The notes under the pieces are model-generated. The model ran no database searches. It was not told the DNA's origin and was given only the letters and a program-made list of their open reading frames with translations. Positions 43,673 through 53,957 of a stretch of DNA of 64,000 bases are shown here, piece after piece. The position numbers and the translations under genes are program-made. Position 1 is the stretch's first letter. The number at the start of each line of letters is the position of its first letter. The DNA is from JANSWY01 sp965228955 (GTDB lineage: Bacteria > Bacteroidota > Bacteroidia > Cytophagales > Cyclobacteriaceae), in the NCBI GenBank assembly GCA_965228955.1, contig OZ245848.1:5828001-5892000 (forward strand). The letters run 5' to 3'.

Positions 43673-44881
43673 TTATTTGTCGAGTTCTACTTCATCCAGG
43701 CCTAGTTGCTCTTGCAGCCACTGCTCAATGTAGTAAAGATCCTGGAAGTTGGCCATATCATTGTGCTTGGCATAATTAGGAACTTCCCAAAGACCAATCA
43801 CATGCTCACTGGAATCCAGCTGCTTTATCTTGCTCTTGGCAAATGCTCCCATTCCAAACAATACTTTGTCAAATAACGAGAATGGAGTTGTAGTCACACA
43901 TGATAGCCAGAAATGACCTTCATGCAATCTTGAAGTGCGGATTTGCTTGATATTCTCTTTCGGGATAGGAATTGTTTTCCCCAGTTTATCATCCAGAATC
44001 TTCCACGGAAACCGCAGGCTGATCACTAATTCTTTTTCAGATACTAAAACCTGATACTTTTTACTGTTAATCAGAATGACAAAGAGCAGGATCAACATGA
44101 AGAAACCTCCAAAGATGATCGCTACCATGATCTGAACTACCGTTGGGCTATCTGTAAGTACATTAACTGCAATAGAAAGCAGACTTCCCAAAAATACTAA
44201 CAAGAGCAATTTTACAATTTCATCAACCAGGTAAGTGGGTTTTTTGATAGAAAGTAGTTTCTCTAAACCAAGGTTTTCTATCTGCACAAACCTGGAAGGA
44301 TCATAGATTTTAGAACGCTCTCCTTTAGTATAATTCGCTGATCCCTCATGATTCAAATTTGAACGAGTTTCATCTTCAATATTGATATCCAGATAGGATT
44401 TAAGTTTTTGTGCCTCTTCTTCCAATGCGGATCTGCTGGTAGTGGAATGTAGCCAGAATTGAGAGCCGTCTTTGAGAATTAAGAATGTTTGATAATAGGT
44501 TTTCCGTGTGTTATTGCTAGAACCTGAACTGGTTTCATAAGTCTCGATTAATCGCACTTTTAGCAATTCGGAAAATGGAATTTCAAGATGCTGATTCGGG
44601 TCTTCTTTGTAAAAGGTAAGAACCTCCTTTTGCTTGTCGAGGATGACGGTGTATTTGTGACTGAATTTTAAGTTTCTTAATACACTAAAAATAGCCAATA
44701 GCCCAAACGAAAGTGGCGCCATTGTAAAGGATATCTGCTTGGAGTTTAGTCCTTCCGTGAAATGCACAAGCACAAGAAACCCCACACAACCAGCAGTGAC
44801 CAAAATTCCAAAGATCATAAAGAAGATGAGCGCACAGCCCATCTTCCTTCCTTTGTCACTATATTCTAGTGTATTATTCAT
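43673..44881 (-). CDS. Four-TM membrane protein with PH-like segments
   Basis: 402 residues. TM segments at about 16-34, 40-58, 216-233 and 247-266. Between and after them are beta-rich soluble parts with repeated YTVILDKQKEVLTFYKE and YQVLVSEKELVISLRFPWK, resembling bacterial PH-domain (YdbT-like) membrane proteins in duplicate. Function unknown. One base separates it from the Tpx gene upstream, so they share a transcript. Confidence 0.7.
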   Translation of the reverse strand: MNNTLEYSDKGRKMGCALIFFMIFGILVTAGCVGFLVLVHFTEGLNSKQISFTMAPLSFGLLAIFSVLRNLKFSHKYTVILDKQKEVLTFYKEDPNQHLEIPFSELLKVRLIETYETSSGSSNNTRKTYYQTFLILKDGSQFWLHSTTSRSALEEEAQKLKSYLDINIEDETRSNLNHEGSANYTKGERSKIYDPSRFVQIENLGLEKLLSIKKPTYLVDEIVKLLLLVFLGSLLSIAVNVLTDSPTVVQIMVAIIFGGFFMLILLFVILINSKKYQVLVSEKELVISLRFPWKILDDKLGKTIPIPKENIKQIRTSRLHEGHFWLSCVTTTPFSLFDKVLFGMGAFAKSKIKQLDSSEHVIGLWEVPNYAKHNDMANFQDLYYIEQWLQEQLGLDEVELDK

Positions 44882-44882
44882 T

Positions 44883-45383
44883 TTAGATGACTGCTAATGC
44901 AGAATCATAATCAGGCTCATCAACAATCTCACTAACTAGCTGATTGTAGATTACTTTTCCTTCTTCGTCAATTACCACTACAGATCTTGCATTCAAACCA
45001 GCTAGTGGTCCGTCGATCATGCCTACTCCGTAATCATACTGGAATTGACCCTTGTCTCTGAATGCAGATAAGTTGACAACATTAGTCAATCCTTCTGCTC
45101 CACAGAATCTTGCCATGGCAAACGGTAAATCCATGCTGATGCAAAGTACCACGGCATTATCCATTGAAGATGCTTTTTCATTGAATTGTCTCACCGACAT
45201 TGCGCAAGTGCCTGTATCCACGCTTGGGAAAATGTTCAGGATGACTTTCTTACCTGCATAGTCTGATAATTGAACTTCCGAAAGATCTGATTTTACTAGT
45301 TTGAAATCTGGTGCTTTACTTCCAACTGCCGGTAGCTCACCAGAAGTATGGGCGGGTGTACCTTTTAGTGTTACTTCTGCCAT
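44883..45383 (-). CDS. tpx: Thiol peroxidase
   Basis: Start at ATG 45383 (MAEVTLKGTPAHTSG), the canonical Tpx N-terminus; the longer frame to 45437 is not supported. 166 residues. Peroxidatic Cys60 in SVDTGTC, resolving Cys94 in ARFCGAEG, PAPDFKLV and LNIFPS motifs all present. Reduces hydrogen and organic hydroperoxides with thioredoxin. Cytosolic in most bacteria. Divergent from the M14 peptidase gene at 45506. Confidence 0.95.
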   Translation of the reverse strand: MAEVTLKGTPAHTSGELPAVGSKAPDFKLVKSDLSEVQLSDYAGKKVILNIFPSVDTGTCAMSVRQFNEKASSMDNAVVLCISMDLPFAMARFCGAEGLTNVVNLSAFRDKGQFQYDYGVGMIDGPLAGLNARSVVVIDEEGKVIYNQLVSEIVDEPDYDSALAVI

Positions 45384-45505
45384 TTTTTTAGTTGATTTAG
45401 TTTTTACCAAATCTACCCAACAGTGAAAGACCTTCAAACAAAATGGAGTAAAACTATTTTACAGTATATTACCGATCCTTTACGAATGACCCCAAATTGT
45501 TAATT

Positions 45506-48016
45506 ATGCGCCTTACTTCTGCTCTAATCTTAATTTTCATAGGCTTCCCTACACTCCTGAAAGCTCAGATGCAATCACCAAGTGAATTTCTTGGATATGA
45601 GCTTGGAACAAAGTTTAGTCACCATCACCAAATCCTGAATTACTTCAAGCACTTAGAATCTGAATCTGAAAATATATTCCTTAGAGAGTATGGAAAAACT
45701 TATGAAGGAAGACCACTGATGTTGGCTATTCTATCTTCGGATGAAAACTTAAGCAAGCTGGATGATATCAGATTGGATAACCTGAGAAGAGCAAACATTG
45801 AAAACGGTACTCCTTCCACCAATGTACCAATCGTTTGGTTAAGCTATAATGTTCATGGAAATGAGAGCAGTTCCTCTGAGGCTTCTATGATTACAGCCCA
45901 TGCCTTACTAAATCAAAATAGCCCATTTAACCAGTTTTTGGAAAATACAATTGTCATCATAGATCCATGTCTGAACCCGGATGGAAGAGAGCGATATGTG
46001 CATTATTATGAAGAATGGGGAAACATGCCTTTTAATCCTTTTATGGATGATGCAGAACACAGAGAATTGTGGCCGGGAGGAAGAGCCAATCACTATTATT
46101 TCGATTTAAATAGAGACTGGGCATGGCAAAGTCAGGTAGAGTCACAGCAAAGAATTAAGCAATACAACAAATGGATGCCGCAGATTCATGTGGATTTCCA
46201 CGAGCAAGGGCCAAATGAACCTTACTACTTTGCTCCTGCAGCAGCACCTTACCATGAATTGATTTCTCCATGGCAGAGAAGCTTCCAACAAGAAATCGGA
46301 AGAAACCACGCAAGATACTTTGACGAGCAGGGATGGCTTTATTTCACTGGTGAGTTCTTCGATTTACTTTACCCTAGTTATGGTGATACATACCCAACTT
46401 TTAATGGTGCAATCGGGATGACTTACGAGCAGGGAGGACATGGCATGGCTGGATTAGGAATCCAATTGGAAGATGGTCAGTTGCTAACATTAAAAGATAG
46501 AATAGCTCACCACAGAACAACCGGACTTTCAACTGTTGAAATCGCCTCTCTAAGTTCAGATCGATTATTGGAAAATTTTGAAAACTTCTTTGAGAAGTCG
46601 AATAGTGGATCCATGGGTAAATACAAATCATTTGTAATCAAGAATACGAATGAGGATCGGATTAACCATTTAATGGAATGGTTGGACAAAAATGGTATTG
46701 AATACGGGAAAGTCAATACCATCAGAAACATGAGAGGTTATCACTACCAATCAAAAACCTCAAAGAATTACACTTTAACAGCAAGTGACCTGGTGGTTCC
46801 GGCAAATCAACCCAAGGGAGTATTAGCACACATTTTATTTGAACCTACGACGAAATTAACAGATAGCCTTACGTACGATATTACAGCCTGGGGTGCTCCT
46901 TATTTTTATGGATTGGAGGCATATGCCAATGATGTAACTTTAGATGTCGTCAAAAAAGAACCTGTTCTTACATTTGATATGCAGGCTCCAGATAAATCAC
47001 CTTACGCTTATATCTCAAAATGGAATAGTGTGAACGATGCAGCTTTTCTCGCAGATCTTCATAAACACAATTTTAAAGTTAGGTTCCTTACGAGAAATGC
47101 AAGTTATGATGGCAATGAAGTGGGCCCATCTATTGTAATTACCAAAGTTGGGAACCCAGAAAATTATCAAGGTGAAATAACACGAATTGCCAATATGCAC
47201 AATAGAATGCTAATTTCAGTGGAATCAGGTTTCTCCGATTATGGTCCGGATATGGGTTCTTCATCAGTTAGTTTACTGAAAAAACCAAAAGTAGCCTTAT
47301 TAGGAGGGCGCGGAGTTTCTTCTCTTTCTTACGGAGCAGTAAGGCATTTTATTGAGCAGGAGCTCGAATATCCATATACCATTCTTAGGCTCGATTATTT
47401 CAACGCTGTTGATCTGGATAAATACAATGTTATTATTCTCCCATCGGGATATTATGGAAGCCTTGGATCAGATGCTGTTACAAAATTGATTGACTGGACT
47501 AAAGCAGGAGGCAAATTGATTTTGATACAAGGAGCTTTAAATAAATTCAAGGATGGGAATAATACTTCTTTGTCAACTTACTTTGATGACGATGAAAAGG
47601 ACCTTTTTGGACCCGCAGATTATGATAAAGAAAAAGCACTAATGAATTATGGAAGTGGTACCAGAGAGTGGCTAAAAGGCCAAACACCTGGTTCCATCTA
47701 CAAAGTTGATCTTGATTTATCGCATCCATTTACGTTTGGACTGGAAGGGGATTATTATTCCTTGAAAACAAGCGCAACACGATACAGTTATTTATCTGAT
47801 GGCACGAATGCCGGAAGAATTGAAAGCTCAGGCAACCTAATGAGCGGGTTTGTGGGTTCAGACTTACAAAAGCGCTTAGCTGAGACGCTGGTTTTTGGCG
47901 TTGAGGAAGTTGGAAGAGGATCGATTGTTTATTTTGTGGATGATCCACTTTTCAGGAGCTTTTGGTATGAAGGAAAGGTCTTGTTTAGCAATGCCCTTTT
48001 CATTGTAGGAAACTAA
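45506..48016 (+). CDS. Secreted M14 family zinc carboxypeptidase
   Basis: Start at ATG 45506 (MRLTSALILIFIGFPTLLKAQ signal); a TTG at 45497 adds three residues. 836 residues. Zinc ligands His117 and Glu120 in NVHGNESSSSE and His232 in HVDFHEQGP. Substrate-side NPDGRERY and FDLNRDWAW are conserved. The M14 domain ends near 340; the rest includes a beta-rich region and a C-terminal class I GATase-like segment (KPKVALLGGRGVSS, then VIILPSGYYGSLGSD). Degrades peptides outside the cytosol; nutrition or cell wall turnover is inferred. Confidence 0.9.
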   Translation: MRLTSALILIFIGFPTLLKAQMQSPSEFLGYELGTKFSHHHQILNYFKHLESESENIFLREYGKTYEGRPLMLAILSSDENLSKLDDIRLDNLRRANIENGTPSTNVPIVWLSYNVHGNESSSSEASMITAHALLNQNSPFNQFLENTIVIIDPCLNPDGRERYVHYYEEWGNMPFNPFMDDAEHRELWPGGRANHYYFDLNRDWAWQSQVESQQRIKQYNKWMPQIHVDFHEQGPNEPYYFAPAAAPYHELISPWQRSFQQEIGRNHARYFDEQGWLYFTGEFFDLLYPSYGDTYPTFNGAIGMTYEQGGHGMAGLGIQLEDGQLLTLKDRIAHHRTTGLSTVEIASLSSDRLLENFENFFEKSNSGSMGKYKSFVIKNTNEDRINHLMEWLDKNGIEYGKVNTIRNMRGYHYQSKTSKNYTLTASDLVVPANQPKGVLAHILFEPTTKLTDSLTYDITAWGAPYFYGLEAYANDVTLDVVKKEPVLTFDMQAPDKSPYAYISKWNSVNDAAFLADLHKHNFKVRFLTRNASYDGNEVGPSIVITKVGNPENYQGEITRIANMHNRMLISVESGFSDYGPDMGSSSVSLLKKPKVALLGGRGVSSLSYGAVRHFIEQELEYPYTILRLDYFNAVDLDKYNVIILPSGYYGSLGSDAVTKLIDWTKAGGKLILIQGALNKFKDGNNTSLSTYFDDDEKDLFGPADYDKEKALMNYGSGTREWLKGQTPGSIYKVDLDLSHPFTFGLEGDYYSLKTSATRYSYLSDGTNAGRIESSGNLMSGFVGSDLQKRLAETLVFGVEEVGRGSIVYFVDDPLFRSFWYEGKVLFSNALFIVGN

Positions 48017-48038
48017 TATTAACCAACCTAAACACCTT

Positions 48039-48725
48039 ATGATTAAAAAGATTGGAATTGGACTGATCGTCATTATTGTCTTGTTCGCAATTGTTTTCTG
48101 GATAGCTGATAAACCTAAACCAGAAGGCGTTGTTGGACCAGAAGCAGATGCACTTGCCAGAAAAATGGAACTAGCCATGAACAAGACCGCCTGGGACACA
48201 ACCAAAGTGGTTCAATGGACATTTAAAGGATTGCACACGTTCATCTGGGACAAAGAAAACAACCAGGTAAATGTAAAATGGGACGGAACAGAAGTAGTAG
48301 TTGATCCCAACACCAGAGAAGGCCGAGTACTCGAAAACCCGTCTAATGCAGATGAGGCAGAACTACTCACCAAGGCATATGCTTACTTCGCAAACGATAG
48401 CTTCTGGTTATACGCACACTACAAGACTTTTGACCCAGGCACAACTAGAGCCATTGTAAAGACCGATGAGGGAGATGCTCTCTTAGTGTTTTACAGTTCA
48501 GGAGGGGTAACTCCTGGTGATAGCTATCTGTGGTATTTGGACGAAGAAGGCAAACCATATAAATGGGAAATGTGGGTTCAGATGTTACCACTTGGCGGAC
48601 TTTCATTCACCTGGGACAAATGGACCGAGCTATACAGTGGAGCGATGGTTCCGGCAGAACATAAAGGTTTGATCACTATTGACATCACTGATATTAAATC
48701 AGCAGAATCCTATCTGGAGCTATAA
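48039..48725 (+). CDS. Hypothetical membrane-anchored protein
   Basis: 228 residues. One TM at about 6-24, then a soluble periplasmic domain containing VQWTFKGLHTFIWDKENNQVNV, GDALLVFYSSGGVTPGDSYLW and WDKWTELYSGA. This looks like a conserved Bacteroidota family with Trp-rich strands but I cannot name it. 22 bases after the M14 gene, so co-transcribed. A terminator follows at 48734. Confidence 0.7.
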   Translation: MIKKIGIGLIVIIVLFAIVFWIADKPKPEGVVGPEADALARKMELAMNKTAWDTTKVVQWTFKGLHTFIWDKENNQVNVKWDGTEVVVDPNTREGRVLENPSNADEAELLTKAYAYFANDSFWLYAHYKTFDPGTTRAIVKTDEGDALLVFYSSGGVTPGDSYLWYLDEEGKPYKWEMWVQMLPLGGLSFTWDKWTELYSGAMVPAEHKGLITIDITDIKSAESYLEL

Positions 48726-48733
48726 AATATAAT

Positions 48734-48760
48734 GGCAGCTATTTAGCTGCCTTTCTTTTT
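48734..48760 (+). terminator. Rho-independent terminator overlapping the convergent gene end
   Basis: GGCAGCT at 48734-48740 pairs with AGCTGCC at 48745-48751, loop ATTT, then TTTCTTTTTC. It overlaps the stop region of the DUF4442 gene. Confidence 0.75.
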
Positions 48761-49251
48761 CTCTTCTCTTTATAATGCTGCTTATCCGCGATATACAGCG
48801 TTTTTACAAGCTCAGCATACTTCACTCCATTCTCATCTTCAAAATGTGCAGGTAGATCAATTTCCATTTCTGAGTCAGTTGCGATCTTTGCTTTGATCTC
48901 TTGAAGTAACTCATCTGTAATAAGAAATCGTGCTTTTACTTTTCCTTTGATTGGTCTAAAGAATCTGATAGTTCCGCTTTTATCCCAAACGATATAATCA
49001 TTACCAAGCAGGTAAATTAATTGAACCATATACAGCGGATCCAAAGCTCCGAATATGCTTCCGCCGAATACACTTCCTACATAGTTTCTTGTTGAAAGCT
49101 TGAGCTTAAGAGATAAATGCATTTCGTAGAAGTCTGAAGAAATGAATTTGATTCTAGCACCAGTTCTTCGATAGGAAGGGAAAATATTAAAGATGAACCT
49201 TTTCCACCTGGAATTGAGGTCTTCTGATCTATCTGTTGGGTAGAGTTTCAT
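48739..49251 (-). CDS. DUF4442 hotdog-fold protein
   Basis: 170 residues. Family blocks are FPSYRRTGARIKFIS, LKLKLSTRNYVGSVFGGSIFGALDPLYMVQLIYLLG, DYIVWDKSGTIRFFRPIKG and KVKARFLITDELL. DUF4442 adopts the hotdog fold of thioesterases; activity has not been settled for this branch. Cytosolic. Basic C-terminal tail (KEKRKRKAAK). Convergent with the membrane-anchored protein and divergent from DPP IV. Confidence 0.92.
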   Translation of the reverse strand: MKLYPTDRSEDLNSRWKRFIFNIFPSYRRTGARIKFISSDFYEMHLSLKLKLSTRNYVGSVFGGSIFGALDPLYMVQLIYLLGNDYIVWDKSGTIRFFRPIKGKVKARFLITDELLQEIKAKIATDSEMEIDLPAHFEDENGVKYAELVKTLYIADKQHYKEKRKRKAAK

Positions 49252-49379
49252 TGATGACCCAAATTAACACAAAATCTCCTTTGACTGAATTGGAAAAACC
49301 ACATGTCGTCATTACTATTAAAATATGATCAGCTAAAGAAGTATATTAGCTCCGTTGGAGTAATAACCAAACCCAAAAT

Positions 49380-51650
49380 ATGAACATGAGATCCGTAATT
49401 GTGTGTCTTCTTGTGATCGGACTATCACAAGTAGCATTTTCCCAATCCGAAACTGACCCTTCTCTTCTCACCATTGATCGCATTTATGCTTCTTCTGAAT
49501 TTCGTCAGGAGTATTTGGCTCCTTTGCAGTGGATGAATAATGGCAACAGCTATGTAAGAGTCGAAAACAACGAAGACAAAAAGCAAGAACTTGCAAGGTA
49601 TGAATCCGCAACAAACGAGCGTTCAGTGCTTGTTCCGAATGATCAATTAATCCCGGAAGACCGAAAGGGTTCCATCAGAGTGGAGAGCTTTACTTTTTCC
49701 AAAGATGAATCCAAGATTCTAATCTTCACAAATTCTTCCAGAGTCTGGAGAGCTAACACCAAAGGTGATTACTGGATGCTGGACCTGGAATCCAAAAAAC
49801 TGACACAGATTGGAGCTGATTTTGAGCCTTCAAGCCTAATGTTTGCTAAATTCTCATCAGACAACTCAAAGGTTGCATTTGTGCAAAAATTCAATGTTTA
49901 CGTGCAGGATTTAACATCTAATGAAGTAACTCAACTTACAAATGACGGTGGTGATGGTATCATCAATGGTACATTCGACTGGGCCTACGAAGAAGAATTT
50001 GGAAACAGAGACGGATTCAGCTGGAGCCCTGATGGCGCCAATATTGCTTTTTGGAGATTGGATGCTTCCAAAATTGGAACATTCTACATGATCAATAACA
50101 CCGACTCAGTTTATTCTGAACCGCTTCCACTACAATACCCTAAAGTAGGCCAGGATCCTTCAAAATGTGAGGTGGGAATTGTAGGAATTGGTGACAAACA
50201 AATTACCTGGATTCCTCTGGAAGGATCAAAAATTCAGAATTACATCCCAAGTATGCAATGGCTCAATAGTGGAGAGTTATTAATTCAGCAGCTAAACAGA
50301 CATCAGAATAAACTCATCGTTTGGAAATACAACATCGCTTCCAAAGAACTCAAAAAAATCTATACTGAAACAGAAGAGACCTGGGTTGATATTCAATATC
50401 CTGATGTGTCAGCTAATGGTTGGGGTGATAACACGCTGAAGGTTGTTGATAATGGCAAGTCATTCTTAAGACTCACAGAAAATGATGGCTGGAGACATCT
50501 GTACAAAGTAAACATTGCTAATGGCTCCAAAAAACTATTGACTCCTGGTGATTATGATGTAGCATCATTGATTGTAGCAACTTCAAAATATGCTTACTTC
50601 CATGCTTCTCCAGACAATAGTACTCAAAGGTATTTATACAGAGTTGACATAAAAGGAAGTGGAAAAGCACAGAGAATCACACCAGCTTCTATTTCAGGGG
50701 TGAATGTTTACAACTGTTCGCCAAACGGAAAATATGCAATCCAAAGAAACTCGACTGCTGCTACTCCAATCACTCACAATTTGGTGAGCCTACCTAGTCA
50801 TAAAGTAATTGCGAAATTGGTTGAAAATAAAGCCTTCATTGAAAAGCTCAGTAAAATCAAGATGCCGGAGATTGAATTCACAAAGGTGACTACTGAGGAA
50901 GGAATGGAGATTGATGTAAGAGTGATCAAGCCAATCAATTTTGATCCAAATAAGAAATACCCTGTTTTCTTCCATGTATATGGCGAACCATGGGGACAGG
51001 TTGCTACTGATAGCTGGGTAGGTATGTGGAACATCATGTTGGCTCAACAAGGGTACCTGGTAGTGGATATGGACAATAGAGGAACACCTTGTTTGAAAGG
51101 CAGTGCATGGAGAAAGAGTATCTATAGAAAAATTGGAGATATTAATGCCAGAGATCAGGCACAGGCGGCAAAAGAGTTTTTAAAGCTTGATTATGCAGAT
51201 GAATCCAGAACAGCAGTTTGGGGCTGGAGCGGTGGAGGTTCCATGACTTTAAATCTGATGTTCAAGTATCCTGAAATCTATAAAACCGGAATATCAGTTG
51301 CAGCGGTATCAAACCAATTGATATATGACAACATCTATCAGGAAAGATACATGGGATTACCTCAGGAGAATATGGATGATTTTGTAAATGGATCACCAAT
51401 AACTTATGCGAAGAACCTGGAAGGAAATCTGCTGATCATTCATGGTACAGGTGATGACAATGTCCATTACCAGGGAATGGAGATGTTAATTGATGAGTTA
51501 GTAGCTCAAAACAAGCAATTTGATATCATGATCTATCCAAATAGATCTCATGGTATTTATGAAGGAAGAAATACCAGAAGGCATTTATTCGGTTTGATTA
51601 CTAATTATTTGATGGAGAAAGTTCCGGTTTCCAACACACCAAGCAAATAA
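49380..51650 (+). CDS. Dipeptidyl peptidase IV (S9B family)
   Basis: 756 residues. Signal peptide MNMRSVIVCLLVIGLSQVAFSQ. N-terminal eight-bladed beta-propeller with the substrate N-terminus-binding Glu pair in DWAYEEEF. Catalytic domain: Ser617 in WGWSGGG, Asp692 in HGTGDDNVHY, His724 in NRSHGI. Cleaves X-Pro or X-Ala dipeptides in the periplasm. The elbow reads GWSGGG rather than the more usual GWSYGG, as in a known Bacteroidota branch. Its stop overlaps the VOC gene start by one base. Confidence 0.95.
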   Translation: MNMRSVIVCLLVIGLSQVAFSQSETDPSLLTIDRIYASSEFRQEYLAPLQWMNNGNSYVRVENNEDKKQELARYESATNERSVLVPNDQLIPEDRKGSIRVESFTFSKDESKILIFTNSSRVWRANTKGDYWMLDLESKKLTQIGADFEPSSLMFAKFSSDNSKVAFVQKFNVYVQDLTSNEVTQLTNDGGDGIINGTFDWAYEEEFGNRDGFSWSPDGANIAFWRLDASKIGTFYMINNTDSVYSEPLPLQYPKVGQDPSKCEVGIVGIGDKQITWIPLEGSKIQNYIPSMQWLNSGELLIQQLNRHQNKLIVWKYNIASKELKKIYTETEETWVDIQYPDVSANGWGDNTLKVVDNGKSFLRLTENDGWRHLYKVNIANGSKKLLTPGDYDVASLIVATSKYAYFHASPDNSTQRYLYRVDIKGSGKAQRITPASISGVNVYNCSPNGKYAIQRNSTAATPITHNLVSLPSHKVIAKLVENKAFIEKLSKIKMPEIEFTKVTTEEGMEIDVRVIKPINFDPNKKYPVFFHVYGEPWGQVATDSWVGMWNIMLAQQGYLVVDMDNRGTPCLKGSAWRKSIYRKIGDINARDQAQAAKEFLKLDYADESRTAVWGWSGGGSMTLNLMFKYPEIYKTGISVAAVSNQLIYDNIYQERYMGLPQENMDDFVNGSPITYAKNLEGNLLIIHGTGDDNVHYQGMEMLIDELVAQNKQFDIMIYPNRSHGIYEGRNTRRHLFGLITNYLMEKVPVSNTPSK

Positions 51651-52057
51651 TGTCATTCAAAATAGACTTTCTGGACCATGTTGCTATCCGTGTAAAAGAC
51701 ATGGAAGTATCAATCAAATGGTACGAAGAGGTGTTAGGGTTAATAAAATACAAGCTCCCTGAATGGGGAGCTTTTCCTGTTTTTATGCTCTCAGGCAAAA
51801 CCGGAGTAGCCATATTTCCTGCAAACACAGATCATCCTGAAATCCCAGTAGCATCAAATAATGTCAAAATTGACCACTTCGCTTTTAATGTAAATCGTGA
51901 AAATTACGACTTGGCTAAGAAGCATTTCGATCAACTAGGAATAAATTACGAAATTCAAGACCATCATTACTTTGAATCTATTTATCTAAAAGATCCCGAT
52001 GGGCACCAGGTTGAGTTGACTACTATTCTTGTAGATCCTCAGGATTTTTACAAATAA
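51650..52057 (+). CDS. VOC (glyoxalase/extradiol dioxygenase superfamily) protein
   Basis: 135 residues, a single VOC domain: FLDHVAIRVKDMEVSIKWYEEVLGL in the first half, KIDHFAFNV then FESIYLKDPDGHQVELTTI in the second. The metal-ligand set is His10 or so (DHVAI), His (DHFAF) and Glu (VELT). Lactoylglutathione-lyase-like or related; substrate not readable. Coupled to the DPP IV gene by a one-base overlap (TAATG). Confidence 0.88.
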   Translation: MSFKIDFLDHVAIRVKDMEVSIKWYEEVLGLIKYKLPEWGAFPVFMLSGKTGVAIFPANTDHPEIPVASNNVKIDHFAFNVNRENYDLAKKHFDQLGINYEIQDHHYFESIYLKDPDGHQVELTTILVDPQDFYK

Positions 52058-52192
52058 GGTCAGGAAAACAACTTGTTTGATCGTCTTAGTACCCAAATCA
52101 CCACTCATCCTTTCATTCTAACTTCCGCGACCCTATATTCACATTCTGACCCAATAATGGAACAATTTGTTCTCAAATCCGATTGAAGGTTT

Positions 52193-53026
52193 ATGACTGA
52201 TTCATTTTACAAGAAGTTATATCAAAGTCATCAGGAGTGCCCAAAGTGTCCATCCCCTGTGGTCATTTCACAATTCTTTGTTGACTTAATGCAAACATTG
52301 TTTCCGGATTTTTCTAAGAAGACCTTTTCTTCTCAGAAGGAATTGGAATTGCATCTCAACAAGCTGAAGATTGAACTTGATGAAATGCTGACAAGAAATC
52401 CCATGCATGGAGAGGTAGATCTGGAAGATGTGGCTGAAAGCTTCTTTAATGAATTACCCGCAATACATGAAAGAATACTGGATGACATCACCGCAATGTA
52501 TCAGGGAGACCCGGCAGCTAAAAGCAGAAGCGAGGTAATAAGAACTTACCCTGGTTTTTATGCAATAGCTGCTTACAGAGTTGCACATGTGCTTCATTCG
52601 CATGGAGTGAAAGTAATTCCAAGGATCATCACAGAACATGCTCATAGCAAGACTGGAATTGATATTCACCCGGGAGCTCAGATAGGAGAGCACTTTTGCA
52701 TAGATCACGGAACGGGAGTTGTAATTGGAGAGACCACCATTATTGGAAACAATGTCAAAGTTTATCAAGGGGTTACTCTTGGAGCTTTGAGTGTTGATAA
52801 AAAGGATGCTGAGACGAAAAGACATCCGACAATTGAAGACAATGTAGTCATTTATGCAGGAGCGACAATTTTAGGTGGAAATACCACAATTGGAGCTAAC
52901 AGTGTGGTTGGAGGAAATGTATGGCTTACAAGGAGTATTCCTGCCAACACCAAAATCTACTACCAGGCAAAAATGCACAACAGCGATACGGAACAAACAG
53001 ACATTTACGTCTACAAAGAAAATTAA
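52193..53026 (+). CDS. cysE: Serine O-acetyltransferase
   Basis: 277 residues, EpsC/CysE type. The N-terminal half is helical and carries GFYAIAAYRVAHVLH. The left-handed beta-helix follows: GIDIHPGAQIGEHFCIDHGTGVVIGE, NVKVYQGVTLGA, RHPTIEDNVVIYAGATILGGNTTIG and NSVVGGNVWLT. The His of HGTG is catalytic. Makes O-acetylserine for cysteine synthesis. The sulfhydrylase gene follows after three bases. Confidence 0.95.
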   Translation: MTDSFYKKLYQSHQECPKCPSPVVISQFFVDLMQTLFPDFSKKTFSSQKELELHLNKLKIELDEMLTRNPMHGEVDLEDVAESFFNELPAIHERILDDITAMYQGDPAAKSRSEVIRTYPGFYAIAAYRVAHVLHSHGVKVIPRIITEHAHSKTGIDIHPGAQIGEHFCIDHGTGVVIGETTIIGNNVKVYQGVTLGALSVDKKDAETKRHPTIEDNVVIYAGATILGGNTTIGANSVVGGNVWLTRSIPANTKIYYQAKMHNSDTEQTDIYVYKEN

Positions 53027-53029
53027 TCA

Positions 53030-53908
53030 ATGGATTTATTCAGTTTAATAGGAAACACACCTCAGGTGGAGTTAACCGCTATTCCTACCAATAAAAATGT
53101 AAAAATCTTCGCCAAACTGGAAGGTCAAAACCCAGGAGGAAGTGTAAAAGATCGTGCCGCATATAACATGATCAAGAGCGCTTTGGAAAGAGGAGATATC
53201 AAGCCTGGAGACAAGTTGGTAGAAGCAACCAGTGGGAATACCGGAATTGCTTTGGCAATGGTATCAAAAGTGCTGGGAGTGAATATGACATTGATAATGC
53301 CAGATAACTCAACTAAGGAAAGAGTGCTATCCATGGAAGCATACGGTGCTAAAGTAATCTTAACTCCTTCTGAGAGGACAATTGAATATTCAAGAGAGCT
53401 CGCTGAAGAAATGGCAGAAAAAGAAGGCTATTTCATTCTCAACCAATTTGCTAATGATGATAACTGGAAAATGCACTATAAATCCACAGGACCGGAGATT
53501 TGGAAGGATACTGATGGAAAAGTGACGCACTTTGTTTCCGCAATGGGAACAACCGGAACTATCATGGGAGTTTCAAGATACCTGAAAGAACAAAACCCAG
53601 ATGTGCAGATAGTAGGAACTCAACCTACAGATGGCTCAAGAATTCCAGGAATCAGAAGATGGTCACCAGAGTTTTTGCCAAAGATTTATGAGAAAGACAG
53701 AGTGGATAGAATCATAGATGTAAGTCAGGAAGAAGCCACAGAGATGACCAGAAGAATGGCAAAAGAAGAAGGAATCCTAGCAGGAATGAGCAGCGGAGGA
53801 GCTTTGGCTGCTGCAATGAAGCTTTCTGAGGAGTTGGAAGAAGGTTTGATTGTTTGTATTACTTGTGATAGAGGTGATCGGTATTTGAGTAGTGATTTGT
53901 TTGGGTAG
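53030..53908 (+). CDS. cysM: Cysteine synthase B (O-acetylserine sulfhydrylase)
   Basis: 292 residues. PLP lysine Lys40 in GGSVKDR; phosphate-binding loop TSGNTGIAL; GTTGT loop in SAMGTTGTIMG; C-terminal SSGGALAA. RIPGIRRWSPEFLP fits the CysM rather than CysK branch. Uses the product of the preceding gene with sulfide or thiosulfate to make cysteine. A two-gene operon. Confidence 0.95.
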   Translation: MDLFSLIGNTPQVELTAIPTNKNVKIFAKLEGQNPGGSVKDRAAYNMIKSALERGDIKPGDKLVEATSGNTGIALAMVSKVLGVNMTLIMPDNSTKERVLSMEAYGAKVILTPSERTIEYSRELAEEMAEKEGYFILNQFANDDNWKMHYKSTGPEIWKDTDGKVTHFVSAMGTTGTIMGVSRYLKEQNPDVQIVGTQPTDGSRIPGIRRWSPEFLPKIYEKDRVDRIIDVSQEEATEMTRRMAKEEGILAGMSSGGALAAAMKLSEELEEGLIVCITCDRGDRYLSSDLFG

Positions 53909-53957
53909 ATACATACTATTCAGTGAACCGTTTCTAATTATTTCTCCCTCAGCGTAC

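Noticed and set aside
49380..51650. GWSGGG elbow in DPP IV as a damaged active site
   Set aside because: The nucleophile Ser, the Asp and the His are all present, and the GWSGGG variant is a known Bacteroidota branch.
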